DNA from: Tridacna crocea
Taxonomy: Eukaryota; Mollusca; Bivalvia; Cardiida; Cardiidae
Direction: 5' to 3'
Assembly: GCA_943736015.1 (NCBI GenBank)
Contig: OX031058.1
Location: forward strand, 16,827,001 to 16,891,000
Length of the DNA stretch: 64,000 nucleotides
Shown: piece by piece, positions 23,280 to 34,090 of the stretch
Layout: each line of letters begins with the position of its first letter
Numbering within the stretch: position 1 is the first letter of the stretch
Position numbers and translations under genes: made by a program
The notes under the pieces: generated by a model
Database searches by the model: none
What the model saw: only the letters and a program-made list of their open reading frames with translations
What the model was told of the DNA's origin: nothing

Positions 23280-23730
23280 TTAACTCTTTATCAATAGACA
23301 AAATTTCAAACTCTTCAAAACTGAAAGCATTTGCAGAGGACAAAATAAATGTAGCTCAAACAATGATTTCTGTCTTTGACAAAGTAGAAAATATTGTGGG
23401 AAAAGGAGAAAATGCTGTTTACAGCATTTTCTCCTTTTACCACAATGTTTTAAAAAGCCACTGTCCTAAGGGTTGTTAACCCATTACCACTCAATCCCTA
23501 CTTTTGATGCCCCTGAGAAAGAAGCCTTTTGAAAACACTGTAGGAAAAGGAGAAAATGCTGGTAACCAGCATTTTCTCCTTTTCCCACAGTGTTTTCTAC
23601 CTTTTCCAGAACAAATTCCAATTTTTCAGTCACCTTTAATTTGTCGTGTGCAAATGCTTTCAATTTGAACCAGTCTAACATTTCGTTGTTTGGTAAAGAT
23701 TTAAAGTTCAGGATTTTGTGGTAGATTGTG
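23280..23730 (+). mobile_element. TH element split by a TH element
   Basis: Left part 23280-23479 ends inside the short arm (ctaagggttgttaa); the right part 23705-23730 resumes agttcaggattttgtggtag. Confidence 0.75.
23476..23704 (-). mobile_element. TH element nested in a TH short arm
   Basis: TTAA at 23476-23479 and 23701-23704. The stem has cactgtagg/cccacagtg: both arms carry the ACTG/CAGT variant. Confidence 0.85.
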
Positions 23731-23888
23731 AATGACTGCTCTCATATCACTTTGACATTTTACAAATATTCTAGGTCTATCTCTCATTCATAAATATAAC
23801 CACATCACCATGACTAATGATTTGGGCAAGTTCAAATAAAACTCTTTATTAAACATCAAAACCTTAGACTTGTCTGAATTAACAGCAT

Positions 23889-24117
23889 TTAACCCTTTAA
23901 GAAACAATCCCTGGGTTTTACAAACCTGAGATAGAAGCCTTTTGAAAACATTGTGGGAAAAGGGGAAAATGCTGGTAACCAGCATTTTCTCCTTTCCCCA
24001 CTTAGTTTTGTACCCTACTGGAAACAAAGTTCAATTTTTGAGTTACATCTATTTTGCTTTCTGCAAATGCTTTCAATGTGGACCAGTCTAAAATTTTGTC
24101 GTTAGGTAAAGGGTTAG
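23889..24117 (-). mobile_element. TH element, complete
   Basis: Left TTAA 23889-23892, right ttag 24114-24117; core ctggtaaccag; right stem shortened (ctttccccacttag). Confidence 0.8.
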
Positions 24118-24189
24118 CAGCATTTACAGAGGACAATTCAAATACATCTGAAATGATGGACAATGTTATTTGAAAAGATAGAAAACAAC

Positions 24190-24511
24190 TGATTGATTGA
24201 TTGATTGACTGTATGGTGTTTAACGCCATTTTCAACACTATTACAGTTGTATGGCAGTAGCCAGTGCAATTATCCATGCTTTCCTGGAGTTTCTTTTACC
24301 AGTACTCAGCACTATATTTTTTCCAAGCTACTGGCTGCTTTTCCACATAACCATCAACAAAACAATGATCAATGGTGGAAGAGGAATGAATCCTGTGCAA
24401 TGAATATCATCAATCCTCGGAAAGAAATTGGCCAGGCCAGGGATCAAATTTGTGACCCCTTGTTCTCAAGTCCTTGACACTTCCTACTGAGCTATCAGGG
24501 CTCACCTGTGC
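24190..24511 (-). mobile_element. SINE-B, minus strand, with target duplication
   Basis: A tgat tail at the left, body ttaacgccattttcaacactattac and ctttcctggagtttctttta, tRNA-like head at the right (rc of agggatcaaatttgtgacc). The flanking word aaaacaa occurs at 24182-24188 and 24512-24518. Confidence 0.75.
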
Positions 24512-24531
24512 AAAACAAGGTGGGAAAGGGG

Positions 24532-24759
24532 TTGACTCATTACCAAACGACAATATTTTAGGCTTGTCCAAATCAAAAGCATTTGCAGACGGCAAAATAA
24601 AAGTGATTGAAAATTTGAAATTTGTTTTGTGAAGAGTAGAAAACATTGTGGAAAAGGAGAAAATGCTGGTTACCAGCATTTTCTCCTTTTCCCACAATGT
24701 TTTCTAAAGGTTTCTTTCTCAGGGTCGTCAAAAGTAGGGATTGTGTGGTAATGGGTGAA
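24532..24759 (+). mobile_element. TH element, complete
   Basis: Ends ttga and tgaa; near-perfect stem; core ctggttaccag. Confidence 0.85.
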
Positions 24760-24988
24760 CTCTTTACCAAACAAACAAATTTTTGACTAGTCCAAATTGA
24801 AAGCATTAATTTTGCAGACCACAACATAAATGTTAATCAAAAATTGACTTTTGACTTTAGAAAGGGTAGAAAACATGGTGGGAAAAGGAAAAAATGCTGA
24901 TTACCAGTATTCTCTTTTTCCCACAATATTTTCTAAAGGCTTCTTTCTCAGGGTCATCAAAAGTAGGGATTGTGTGTAAATGGGTTAA
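24756..24988 (+). mobile_element. TH element, tandem with previous
   Basis: Right TTAA 24985-24988; core eroded (atgctgattaccagtattctc). Confidence 0.8.
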
Positions 24989-25085
24989 ATGATGGTCACC
25001 AGCATTTCCACTTTTCCCACATATTTGAAAGCCCTAATCATCAGGGTAGTCAAAGTATTGTATTATCAGGTACGGGGTAAAGAAG
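24989..25085 (+). mobile_element. TH right-half fragment
   Basis: ggtcaccagcatttccacttttcccac followed by short-arm text to aggtacggggtaaag. Confidence 0.55.
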
Positions 25086-25215
25086 TTTTCTAACTTGTTA
25101 ACAAGTGGTTGAAATTCTTTACCCATCCATACTGAAAGGATTTTTAGGCAAAAAATTCAATACCAGAGTAATTCATACCAACTACATACATCTCAAGCCC
25201 AGTGGCTAATAGATG

Positions 25216-25290
25216 AACCTTAATCTTTTTACAAAACAACAAAAATTTAGTCTTGTCCATGTGGAAGGTACTTGCAGACATCAAATGTTA
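25216..25290 (+). mobile_element. TH left-end fragment
   Basis: cttaatctttttacaaaacaacaaaaatttagtcttgtcc, the long-arm start only. Confidence 0.45.
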
Positions 25291-25486
25291 TACAAATTGT
25301 TTTTCTATCTTGATTCATCAACAGCATTTTCAGCTATTAGGAAAAGTAACTCTGTCAAACTACATCCAATCCTGATTCCCACTAATATAAAGAACCCAAC
25401 AGTAGTCTCCCTTGTTAATTTTAATCCCTTTTCAAACAGTATCTGATACACCAGTGAATGCCTTATTTCCACTTTCATTGACTTAA

Positions 25487-25721
25487 TTTACCCTTTAACA
25501 ATCCAGTTTTTTCTTGACCCAGACACAGGTTTTTGAGAACATTGTATTAAAAAGGAGAAAACACAGGTAACATCTCTTTCTTTTTTCCCAGCACGTCTTC
25601 AATTTCATCTAATCCAATCATTGCAGATTTGTGTTGTCTGCAAAACCTTTCTGCCACATTCATTGGGCAATCTGTCAGCACCTTTGGTTTGGGTAAGCCT
25701 AAAATTTCAGGTAAGCAGTTA
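25487..25721 (-). mobile_element. TH element, strongly diverged
   Basis: Left ttaccctttaacaatccag, right ggtaagcagtta; hairpin reduced to ggagaaaacacaggtaacatctctttc. Confidence 0.5.
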
Positions 25722-25754
25722 CAACGTAGGTTTGCATCTTACATATATCAGACA

Positions 25755-25820
25755 AGCTCACAGACGGGTCAGACAGACAGATGAATGGACAGACAGATGA
25801 ATGGACAGACAGAGAGACCC
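25755..25820. repeat. Short tandem repeat
   Basis: Three copies of a 16-bp unit like gacagacagatgaatg. Confidence 0.75.
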
Positions 25821-26007
25821 CTAAATACTTGCAGGTGCACAAATGAGCAATTATATTCCATTTCCTAATAAGATTCCATTGATTTTGCATTCTTGTTCCT
25901 GAATCACTTATCATACCAAATTAACTGTCATTATTGAATTATGACATTTTTACATATAATAATACTTCAAAAGAATTTTGATAAACTGTGTAACCCTTAC
26001 AGGGCCT

Positions 26008-26239
26008 TTAACAAATTACCACATAGTCCAGACTTTTAGCACCCCTGTGAAAGAAGCCTTTTGAAAACATTGTGGGGGAAAAAGGAGAATATGCTGGTAA
26101 CCAGCATTTTCTCCTTTTCCCACAATGTTTTCCACCCTTCACAAACCAAGTTTCAAATTTTCAGTCACTTTCATTTTATCGTCTGTAAATGCTTTTGATT
26201 TGGACAAACCTAAAACTTTGTAGTTTGGTAATGAGTTAA
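26008..26239 (-). mobile_element. TH element, complete
   Basis: TTAA at 26008-26011 and 26236-26239; stem with two extra bases (gtgggggaaaaagg) in one arm. Confidence 0.85.
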
Positions 26240-26254
26240 CAAGCCTAATTGCCT

Positions 26255-26350
26255 ATGCAGCCCCTCTAGATCACAGATCAAGCATACTGTCTGATCTTTG
26301 ATGGACACTGCCTGCTTTGCAGAGACACTGTTAACAGAAGGAACCTTGAA
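26255..26350. repeat. GATC-palindrome repeat
   Basis: ctagatcacagatcaagcatactgtctgatctttgatggacactgcctgctttg, with the usual following words. Confidence 0.55.
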
Positions 26351-26413
26351 TTTTCAGCTACTTTTTTTTTTCTCTGGACAGAATGTATCTGTACAATTTA
26401 TTCAGGGCTTTAA

Positions 26414-26953
26414 AGGTGGCCCTTCAGATATTGGGACAAAATTTTTACAAAAATACAAAGAAATCATCCTTATACTCCAAAGGCCTTATAATTTCCATTC
26501 ATAAAACCCCAGTTGTCGAAAACCGTCCGACAACATGAGAAATTTGAGATTTACTACAGCCCAGGTTGACATCAAAGGGAAACACAGTCTATTTTTACAT
26601 CAGCAGATCGCTCATTTACATACCGGAAATATACAGACAAAGCTTCAAACATAGCGCTCATTGTTTTAGACATTATGGAAAATAATTACATGTTTGTTAT
26701 TATGGAATTTAAGAGTCATCTGGTCACGTGCCAGTCACTTAACATTCCCACAAGGCTTTTTTGGTTTTTGGTGTGAAATCTAAAAATAGCTTAAGAGGCT
26801 ATGTAGCCTTTTAAGGGAATACCGCCATGATTTTTTTTTTGTAATTTTATGATTCTTAACTATTGATGATTTGTATTGTTTTTTCATATTAATTTCTGTG
26901 ATAAATATATTTTTTTCAATTTGGTGTGATGTGAAAAATCTAAATACCCACCT
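26414..26953. mobile_element. Second TTAA-flanked family, copy 3
   Basis: Exact TTAA on both sides (26410-26413, 26954-26957), ends aggtggcccttcag / taaatacccacct. This copy sets the target duplication. Its right TTAA is also the left TTAA of the next TH copy. Confidence 0.85.
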
Positions 26954-27190
26954 TTAACTCTTTACTAACGACAAAATTTTAGGTTTGTCCAAATTGAAAG
27001 CAAATTAATATATTGCAGACGTCAAAATCAATGTGACTGAAAATTTGAAATTTGTATTAAATAGGAGAGAAAACAATGTGGAACCAGGAGAAAATGCTGG
27101 TTACCAGCATTTTCCTCTTTTCCCACAATGTTTACAATAGGCATCTGTCTCAGGGTCATCAAAAGTAGGCATTGTGTGGGAAAGGGTCAA
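26954..27190 (+). mobile_element. TH element abutting the second family
   Basis: TTAA at 26954-26957, right end gggtcaa. It carries an extra aaattaatatat in the long arm after attgaaagc. Confidence 0.8.
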
Positions 27191-27323
27191 TTCCTTACCG
27201 AAGTTTTGATGACCCTGTATACATGGAAAACATTTGCAGACGACAAAATAAAAGTGACTGAAAATTAGAAATTTGTTTTGAGAAGGTTTGAAAACATTGT
27301 GGGAAAGGAGAAAATGCTGGTTA
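27187..27323 (+). mobile_element. TH half-element ending at the hairpin centre
   Basis: tcaattccttacc, long arm, stem to aaaatgctggtta, then unrelated sequence. Confidence 0.65.
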
Positions 27324-27379
27324 TTTATATAATTAAATTTTAGGGTTCATTGACAAAATCATAATTACTGGTATAAATG

Positions 27380-28915
27380 AACAAGAGGACCATGATGGTC
27401 CTATATCGCTCACCAGAGTACCAAGCAGCAAAAGTCTAAAATAAAGATAAATACCAAATATCATGGTTCAAGGCCAAATGATAATGAAACAAGAGCAGCA
27501 AATTGTCGCAATTTAACTTTGGACTTCGAAGTTCAATTCCTGAAAAGCAAGAAATACTGTAAAAATGAAGATCAAAGTGGAATTACTCAAAATTCGGGCT
27601 AGGTAGAGTTATTGTTCTTGAGCACTGTACTCCGTAATATTGCAACAAACATGCATATCAAGTTTTAAGTAGTTCTGACTTGAGATGACAATTTATTTCT
27701 GACATGCACTAAATGCTGTAAAAATGACATTCAAAGGGAAATAATTCAAAGAAAGTACGAGGTAGAGTTACACTTCTTAGCCACTGCACTTCAAAATATT
27801 GTAACAAATAAGCATACCATATTTCAAATTTCAAGTCATTCCTACTTAAGATGACAAAGTTTTGCTCTTGACAAGCAAGAAATGCTATAAAAATGAAGGT
27901 CAAAGACGGAATAACTCAAAATTTGTGCAAGGAGGAGTAATGGTTCTTGTGCACTGTACTCCGTAACTTTTCAACAATCATGCATATCAAATTTGAAGAT
28001 GTTCAGGCTGTAGATGACAAAGTTATATTCCAGACATTCAGAAAATGCTGTAAAAATGACAAAGGGAAATAACTCAAAAACAGTATGAGGTAGAGTTATG
28101 GTTCTTCCACACTGCACTCTGTATTATTGTAACAAACACAAATGCCAAGTCAATCGGACTGGAGATGACAGAGTTATGCTCCGGACTAAGAACTATTCTA
28201 AAGAACTTTCTAATTCAAGGGCAAATAACTCTAGTTGTTCTTATTCGATTACACCCAAAATCGAACTCATTTCAGATCTTATGGTCATGTATATTTTGAC
28301 CAAGTTTGGAACTAATTGGTTGATATTTGTAGATGTTAGAGTGTAAACAAAGTGAAATATAGCAATTTTTTTTATTCATGGGTAAATAACTCCAGTCATT
28401 CTGATCAGATTTGACCCATAATCAAACTTATTCAAGATCTTATGGTTATATATATTTTGGCCAAGTTTGGTGCTCATTGGGTAGATGCTAGAGAGTAAAC
28501 AAAGTGAAACATAGCAAGTTTTCTAATTCAAGGGCAAATAACTCCAGTCGTTCTTGTCCGATTAGACCCATAATCATACTCATTTGGGATCTTATGGCCG
28601 TATATATTTTTTTGTGGTGCCGATTCGTTGATATTTGTAGATGCTAGAGTGTAAACAATGTGAAATATAGCAATTTCTCTAATTCAAGGGAAAATAACTC
28701 CAGATGTTCTGGTGCGATTGGACCCATAATTGAACTCATTCGAGATCTTATGGTCATATATATTTTGACCAAGTTTGGTGCTGACTGGTTGATATTTGTA
28801 GATGCTAGAGTGTAAACAAGGAAATGAGAAGGGATGACGGACGGACAATGGACACCGACCTATGGTGAGTGATCACAAAAGCTCACTCTGAGCACTTTGT
28901 GCTCAGATGAGCTAA
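27380..28915 (+). mobile_element. Pearl/Helitron-like element with two tandem-module arrays
   Basis: Starts aacaagaggaccatgatggtc and ends with a hairpin (tctgagcactttgtgctcaga, 28887-28907) and ctaa at 28912-28915. Inside are four ~158-169-bp modules (ctgtaaaaatgaa/c near 27557, 27715, 27884, 28048), then four ~150-160-bp modules (ctaattcaagggcaaataactc near 28208, 28367, 28518, 28674). No RepHel protein is encoded. The hairpin plus CTAA end fits a non-autonomous Helitron; the 5' end lacks a clear TC. Confidence 0.65.
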
Positions 28916-28994
28916 AAATATGATACAGGAGTTTCTTTGACTCTTTGCTAAATCAAATATCTGACTACTTCACATGAGATATGGCAGAAAGGGT

Positions 28995-29219
28995 TTAACT
29001 CTTTACCACACAATCCCGACTTTTAACAACCCTGAAAAAGACGCCTTTTGAAAACATTGTGGAAAAAGAAGAAAATGCTGATAACCATAGTAACCAGCAT
29101 TTTCTCCTTTTCCCGCAATGTTTTCCACCCTACCAAAGAAAAATGGCACCTTTTCAGCCACATTGAAAATGTCGTCTTCAAATGCTTTCAATGCTTTCAA
29201 TTGGACAAGGCTAAAATTA
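28995..29219 (-). mobile_element. TH element fused to next
   Basis: TTAA 28995-28998; the core is extended by a short repeat (gctgataaccatagtaaccagc). The right tip is lost at the junction (ctaaaattacccgtata). Confidence 0.75.
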
Positions 29220-29425
29220 CCCGTATAGTCTGGTCCAAATCAAAAGCATTTGCAAACGACAAAATAAAAGTGACTGAAAATTTGAAATATCTTTTGTAAA
29301 GGGTAGAAAACATTGTGGGAAAAGGAGAAAATGCTGGTTACCAGAATTTTCTCCTTTTCCTACAATGTTTTCTAAGGCTTCTTCCTCAGGGTTGTCAAAA
29401 GTAGGGACTGTGTAGTAATGGGTTA
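29220..29425 (+). mobile_element. TH element lacking its left tip
   Basis: Starts within the long arm at tagtctggtccaaatc; TTAA 29422-29425 at the right. A deletion across the shared end probably joined the two copies. Confidence 0.75.
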
Positions 29426-29454
29426 ATGCATCTCTATTTAACTCACAGAGCTTT

Positions 29455-29690
29455 ACCATCTCAGCTAGTTTGATACTTAGTTGGGGCAAAGTTTCTTTCC
29501 AGCGATTTTTCGCCTCTCACCTCTGATACATGTGGAAAAGCAGCCGGTGACTTGGAAAGAAAGTTGTGTCAGTGCTCCAATGTGAGGAAGTTAGGAAACA
29601 CATGAGTAGGTGCACTGACCTCCATGATATAAACTAAGCTGGTGAAACAATGTAAAACTCCAATCAGTCATCAATCAATCAAGTCTACCA
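29455..29690 (+). mobile_element. SINE-B, plus strand
   Basis: agtttctttccagcgatttttcgcctctcacctctgatacatg, gaaagaaagttgtgtcagtg and a final aatc tail; the inverse of 34834-35100. Confidence 0.7.
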
Positions 29691-29768
29691 TCTAAAAGAC
29701 AGATATCATCTTTAGAGCTACATTCTTAGTTGTCTACAAATGCTTACAAGTTGGACAATTTTCTGTCC

Positions 29769-29950
29769 GTAACCCTCTACCACACTGTCCCAAGTTAAAG
29801 AAGAATACTTAAGAGCACTCTGGTAAATAGTATTTCCTTCTTTTCCCACAATGTTTTCTACTCTTTCAAAAGCAAATTTTAAATCTGTCAGTCATGTTCA
29901 TCTTATCACCTGCAAATGCTTTAAATCTGCTCATGTCTAGAATTTTGTAA
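29769..29950 (-). mobile_element. TH array member 1
   Basis: Starts gtaaccctctaccac. Internal part shortened (aagagcactctggtaaatagtatttcc), right tip missing. Confidence 0.65.
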
Positions 29951-30159
29951 ACTCTATACCAAACAACTCAATTTTGAATTTGTCCAACTACAAGGCATTT
30001 CAGACAACAAAATGACTCAAAAATTCCAATTTGTTGAATACATTGTGGGAAAAGTAAAAAATAATGGTTACCGGCATTACAAAACATTTTCTCATAATGT
30101 TTTCAAACTGCATCTTTCTCGGGGTCATCAAAATTGGGGACTGTGTGGTAAACAGTTAA
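29947..30159 (+). mobile_element. TH array member 2
   Basis: Shares gtaa with member 1 and TTAA (30156-30159) with member 3; diverged hairpin. Confidence 0.7.
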
Positions 30160-30397
30160 CCCTTTACCACACAATGTCGACTTCTGCAGACTTTGACAAC
30201 CCTGGATAAGATTTTAGCATTTTGAAAACAATATGGGAAAAGGAGAAAATGCTGGTAGCCAGCATTTTCTCCTTTTCCCACAATGTTCTCTACCATATCA
30301 AAGAAAATTTGCAGCATTTGAACCACACTGAAACTGTCGTCTGCAAATGCTTTCAATTTAGACAAGTCTAAAATTTCGTCATTTGGTAAATAGTTAA
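30156..30397 (-). mobile_element. TH array member 3
   Basis: TTAA on both sides; near-perfect stem around gctggtagccagc. Confidence 0.85.
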
Positions 30398-30622
30398 CTC
30401 TTTACCAAGCGACAAAATTTCAGACTGGTCCAAAATAAAAGAATTTGCAGACCACAAAATAAATGTGATAAAAAAATGGAAATTTGCTTTGGGAAGAGTA
30501 GAAAACATTTTGGGAAAAGGAGAAAATGCTGGTTACCAGCATTTTCTCCTTTTCCCATAATATTTTCAGAAGGCTTCTCTCTCAAGGTTGTTAAAAGTAG
30601 GGATTGTGTGGTGAAGAGTTAA
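30394..30622 (+). mobile_element. TH array member 4
   Basis: TTAA 30394-30397 and 30619-30622. Orientation alternates -,+,-,+ along 29769-30622. Confidence 0.85.
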
Positions 30623-30791
30623 AGGCAAATAGTTTTTCTCTGCACAATCATTCAGTTTTTCCCTCATTAGACAGGTGTATTTTCTCCTGTTCACTTTAAA
30701 GTGTAACACTGATTTCTGATAACCAAAAAACATTCCTTTCAAATTTGATTATAGGTTTCAAATCAGTAATTCAACCCTTCCAGATAAGAGC

Positions 30792-30972
30792 TTAAGCCAT
30801 TACCACACAATCCCGACTTTTAACGACCCTAACAGAAGAAACCTCTTGAAAACATTGTATGAAAAGGAGAAAATGCTGGTAACCAGCATTTTCTCCTTTT
30901 CCCACAATGTTTTCTACCCTTCCCAAAACGAATTTCATGTTTGAGCCACGTCTATTTTGTCATCTGTAAAGA
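30792..30972 (-). mobile_element. TH element, right end missing
   Basis: TTAA 30792-30795; intact stem; ends at tttgtcatctgtaaag, after which aagcagcatgtaaaaga is repeated twice. Confidence 0.75.
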
Positions 30973-31168
30973 GAAGCAGCATGTAAAAGAAAGCAGCATG
31001 TAAAAGAGTGGGAACATTCCGTCTTCACCTGTATTTTCTCAAAAATCTAATTCCTACTTAGCTTACAATTTTTGGCACTTGTCTACAATGAAAGAATTTG
31101 CAGAAAACGAATTGAACATAGCTAAAACATACTTAAATCTGGACTGGTCCTAAACTGTATTACTTTGA

Positions 31169-31264
31169 TTAACCCATTACAACACAATCCCTACATTTGA
31201 CAATCCTGAGAAAGAAGCCTTTAAAAAACATTGTGGTTCAAGGAGAAAACGCTTGTAACCTGCA
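31169..31264 (-). mobile_element. TH half-element
   Basis: TTAA 31169-31172, short arm, and the stem up to gcttgtaacctgcat; the rest is gone. Confidence 0.65.
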
Positions 31265-31668
31265 TAGGGTTTTACACAGAAATAATGGATTTAGAATAAT
31301 GTCACCCCTCTTATCTAAAGCTCTGCTTTAGTATTCTTTTAGCCAGAGCTGTACAATGTCTAAACCTAAAAGGTATCCCAGGTTAGTCTATTACTCAAAT
31401 AGCTACTTTTCCTTTTTTCTAGCATCATGTATAACAACAGTAACAAAATTACCATTCGTGAGTATCTTATTACCAAGATGGAACAAAATCAATCAGTTCA
31501 ATCTTATCGGAGGATGAATCTGGTTTTTACACTTTACCACAAGAGGACTACCTTTTGTCTTACATAAAACTTTCTTGTAAGAACATTGTGAAATCAGACT
31601 ATATTGCTTGTTACATATAATTTCTCATTTTCAGGAAACGTTTATCACTGTATTCAAGTACTTAGACT
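31265..31668. other. Unique sequence with a weak exon candidate
   Basis: A pyrimidine tract ending in tag (31404-31422) precedes a 46-codon open frame at 31427-31567 (plus). No homology is recognised and no matching donor is clear. Confidence 0.2.
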
Positions 31669-32026
31669 CTTATTCATATAAAATTAGCAATATTCTTGAA
31701 GGATGTTTTTGATCTTGTCTGAAAATTTGTTTAACCCTTTCCCAAACAAGCCCTTATTTTTACGTGTCTGCAGTATAAGTCTTTTGAAAACACCATGGGA
31801 AAAGGAGAAATTGCTCGTAACGAGCAATTTCTCCTTTTCCCACAGTGTTTTCTACCCTTTCTGAGAACTTTCTGCCATTTTCTACAAATCAAAAATTGTC
31901 ATCTGCAAACTCTTTCAGTTTGGAAGGGTCCAAAATTTGTCGTTTGGGAAAGGGTTACACCCTTATTCATATAAAATTAGCAATATTCTAGAAGGATGTT
32001 TTCGATCTTGTCAGAAAATTTGTTTA
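31669..32026. repeat. 65-bp direct repeat flanking a TH element
   Basis: 31669-31733 and 31962-32026 (cttattcatataaaattagc...) differ at about three positions and bracket the TH copy at 31731-31958. Confidence 0.8.
31731..31958 (-). mobile_element. TH-b subfamily element, complete
   Basis: TTAA left, ttac right; termini ccctttcccaaac; hairpin core gctcgtaacgagc with near-perfect arms. Confidence 0.85.
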
Positions 32027-32029
32027 CAG

Positions 32030-32540
32030 AGGTAACAAATATCTTTATTTGGATCTTGACCTTGACAGCAACTGATATCCTTCTTGTGAGGAAACATTCT
32101 TTGATTGTTGAGCCAAATACAAGATTTCTATAGGGTCTGAGAGTTGGAATGACATTGAACATATTGATAACTAAATCAGAGAAGTGTCATCAGATTTACT
32201 TGATACCTTTTGAAATCAAGTGAGCCATGATTGCCCTGGATCTTTCACCTCTGAGGAAGTGGGTGGGGTACCATTACAATTGGTAATTATTTTAGCATTA
32301 TCTCCCGCTAGATGGCATTCTATAAATACTCATCTAATTTGGGCATCCTGGGTACAGAATCGAACCACTTTCCTACGCGATAACCATTACTTTGAATTTC
32401 AAACTGAAATAAATGCTACCTTGTGCAATTCACTCTCAGCTATGATCAGCAGTTTAGAGAAATCTGGAGCTCAAACAGGTCTCATTTCTCCTCAAACGTA
32501 TTGATAAAAGCTATTTTCTACATTGCTACTTTATAGAGCG
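32030..32540. other. No supported gene
   Basis: A 94-codon open frame at 32220-32504 has no recognisable domain and reads across ordinary AT-rich sequence; nothing else is seen. Confidence 0.3.
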
Positions 32541-32545
32541 TAATA

Positions 32546-33166
32546 CAGGGTGTCTGGAAAGTAAGGTAACACTAACTTTTGAACAAACGTAATATGTCTT
32601 TATAAATGAGATGAAAAGATAGAAACAAAAGTATGTGTATATAATATATGTAAGTTTTTTTCTGTATGGTAATTTCATTTATTTTTCATAACAACACACA
32701 TTATTATACGAATTTCAAATAAGAAGTACCTTTTAGTCATTGGCATCATTTTAGCAATTAAAGACGTTTTCAATTTGACGGCCTTTTATTCTCTTTCCTA
32801 TCCAAACACACACTATGAAAATTTCACTCACTTTCAATATGATTGATATTTAAAATGCATTCAAATATCAATCATATTGATTTCACTAGAAGGGTTTTTT
32901 TATCGACATGTCTGTGCTGTCTAGGTTGGGATCTGCTGTCTCAAAGAAAACATAATTAATTGTAAAATGACGCCTATGACGGAAAAAGGACGTTTAAATT
33001 GAAATCTGTGTAAGAGCGCAAAATGTTATGAAAATTGAATTAAATTATAACACAAAAAAACTTTCACGTTTTATTTACATGAATATATATTTTTCATCTC
33101 GTTATCTTACATTATAAGCCAAAATATAAATGTACGAAAGTGTTACCTTACTTTCCAGACACCCTG
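32546..33166. mobile_element. Mariner-like MITE, 621 bp
   Basis: 29-bp exact inverted ends (cagggtgtctggaaagtaag...) with TA on both outer sides (32544-32545, 33167-33168). An internal hairpin tcaatatgattgatattt/complement sits at 32832-32884. The TA target and CAGGGTGTC ends fit Tc1/mariner-type elements; no ORF. Confidence 0.85.
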
Positions 33167-33207
33167 TACTACAGTTTCCCAATATCAGGGCTAGTGATAT
33201 TTACCCA

Positions 33208-33406
33208 TTAGCCTTTTATTGCACAATCAGCCTGAATTACCCTGAGAAAGAAGCCTTTTGAAAACATTTTTGACAGCAGCATTTTCTTCTCTTCAACAAT
33301 ATTTTCTACTCCATCAAAAGCAAATTTCAGTTTTTGAGCCACAGTTGTCTTCTCATCCATGAGTGCTTTCACTTTGGACATGTCTAAAATTTTGTCATAT
33401 ATTTAA
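33208..33406 (-). mobile_element. TH element, decayed
   Basis: ttagccttttattgcac at left, ttaa 33403-33406 at right; hairpin reduced to gacagcagcattttcttc. Confidence 0.65.
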
Positions 33407-33437
33407 TTGTTGGGAGATCCCGCACATTAGTTTGTAT

Positions 33438-33855
33438 TTAATTCTTTACTAAGTGACAAAATTTTAGACTTTAAGACTTGCTAAATATTTGCAGACATTA
33501 ACCCTTTACCAGACGACAAAATTTTAGCTCTGTCCAAATTGAAAGCATTTGCAGGCAACAATTTCAGTGTAGCTCAAATGGTGCAATTGTTTATTGATTA
33601 TGTACAAAACATTGTGGGTAAAGGAGAAAATGCTGGTTACCAGCATTTTCTCCTTTTCCCACAATGTTTTCAAAAGGCTTCTTTTCCATGGGCGTCAAAA
33701 GTAGGGATTGAGTGGTAAAGAGTTAAAATAAATGTAGCGCAAGTGATTATTTCTGTCTTTGACAGGATAGAAAACAGTGTGGTAAATAGAAAATGCTGGT
33801 TGCCAGCATTCTCTCCTTGTCCTATGTTTCAAAAGGCCTTCTTCTTTTAGGTTAA
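33438..33855 (+). mobile_element. TH element split by a TH element
   Basis: Long arm 33438-33497 to gcagaca; continues at 33727 with aataaatgtagcgcaag and its own hairpin (gctggttgccagc). Confidence 0.7.
33498..33726 (+). mobile_element. TH element nested in a TH long arm
   Basis: TTAA 33498-33501 and 33723-33726; near-perfect stem. Confidence 0.85.
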
Positions 33856-34090
33856 ATGTCAAAGGATGTATTCCCTGTGATCTATCTAATACTGTAACAT
33901 TATGTTTTTCTCCTTTTGCAGATCAGAGTTACATCCCCTTGTGCAGAACATTTTTATGTTGTGCAGAACCAAGAGTGGAAATCATCTTGAAAATTAGCAG
34001 GTTAAAGACATTTTTTTTTTTCTTTTTGAGAAATGAATATGAATCAGTTTTCTGTCATTAATTTTGGCTCCAATTTGTCAGGTTTCCCTC

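Larger units (their letters stand above)
23835..24531 (+). mobile_element. TH element broken by a TH copy and a SINE
   Basis: Pieces: 23840-23888 (ttagacttgtctgaattaacagcatt), 24118-24189 (cagcatttacagaggacaattcaa ... gatagaaaacaac) and 24519-24531 (ggtgggaaagggg). The first junction duplicates the word cagcattt in addition to the TTAA-like ends. Confidence 0.55.

Noticed and set aside
32340-32400. tRNA-like B box on the minus strand (ggttcgattct)
   Set aside because: No A box at a suitable distance and no SINE body.
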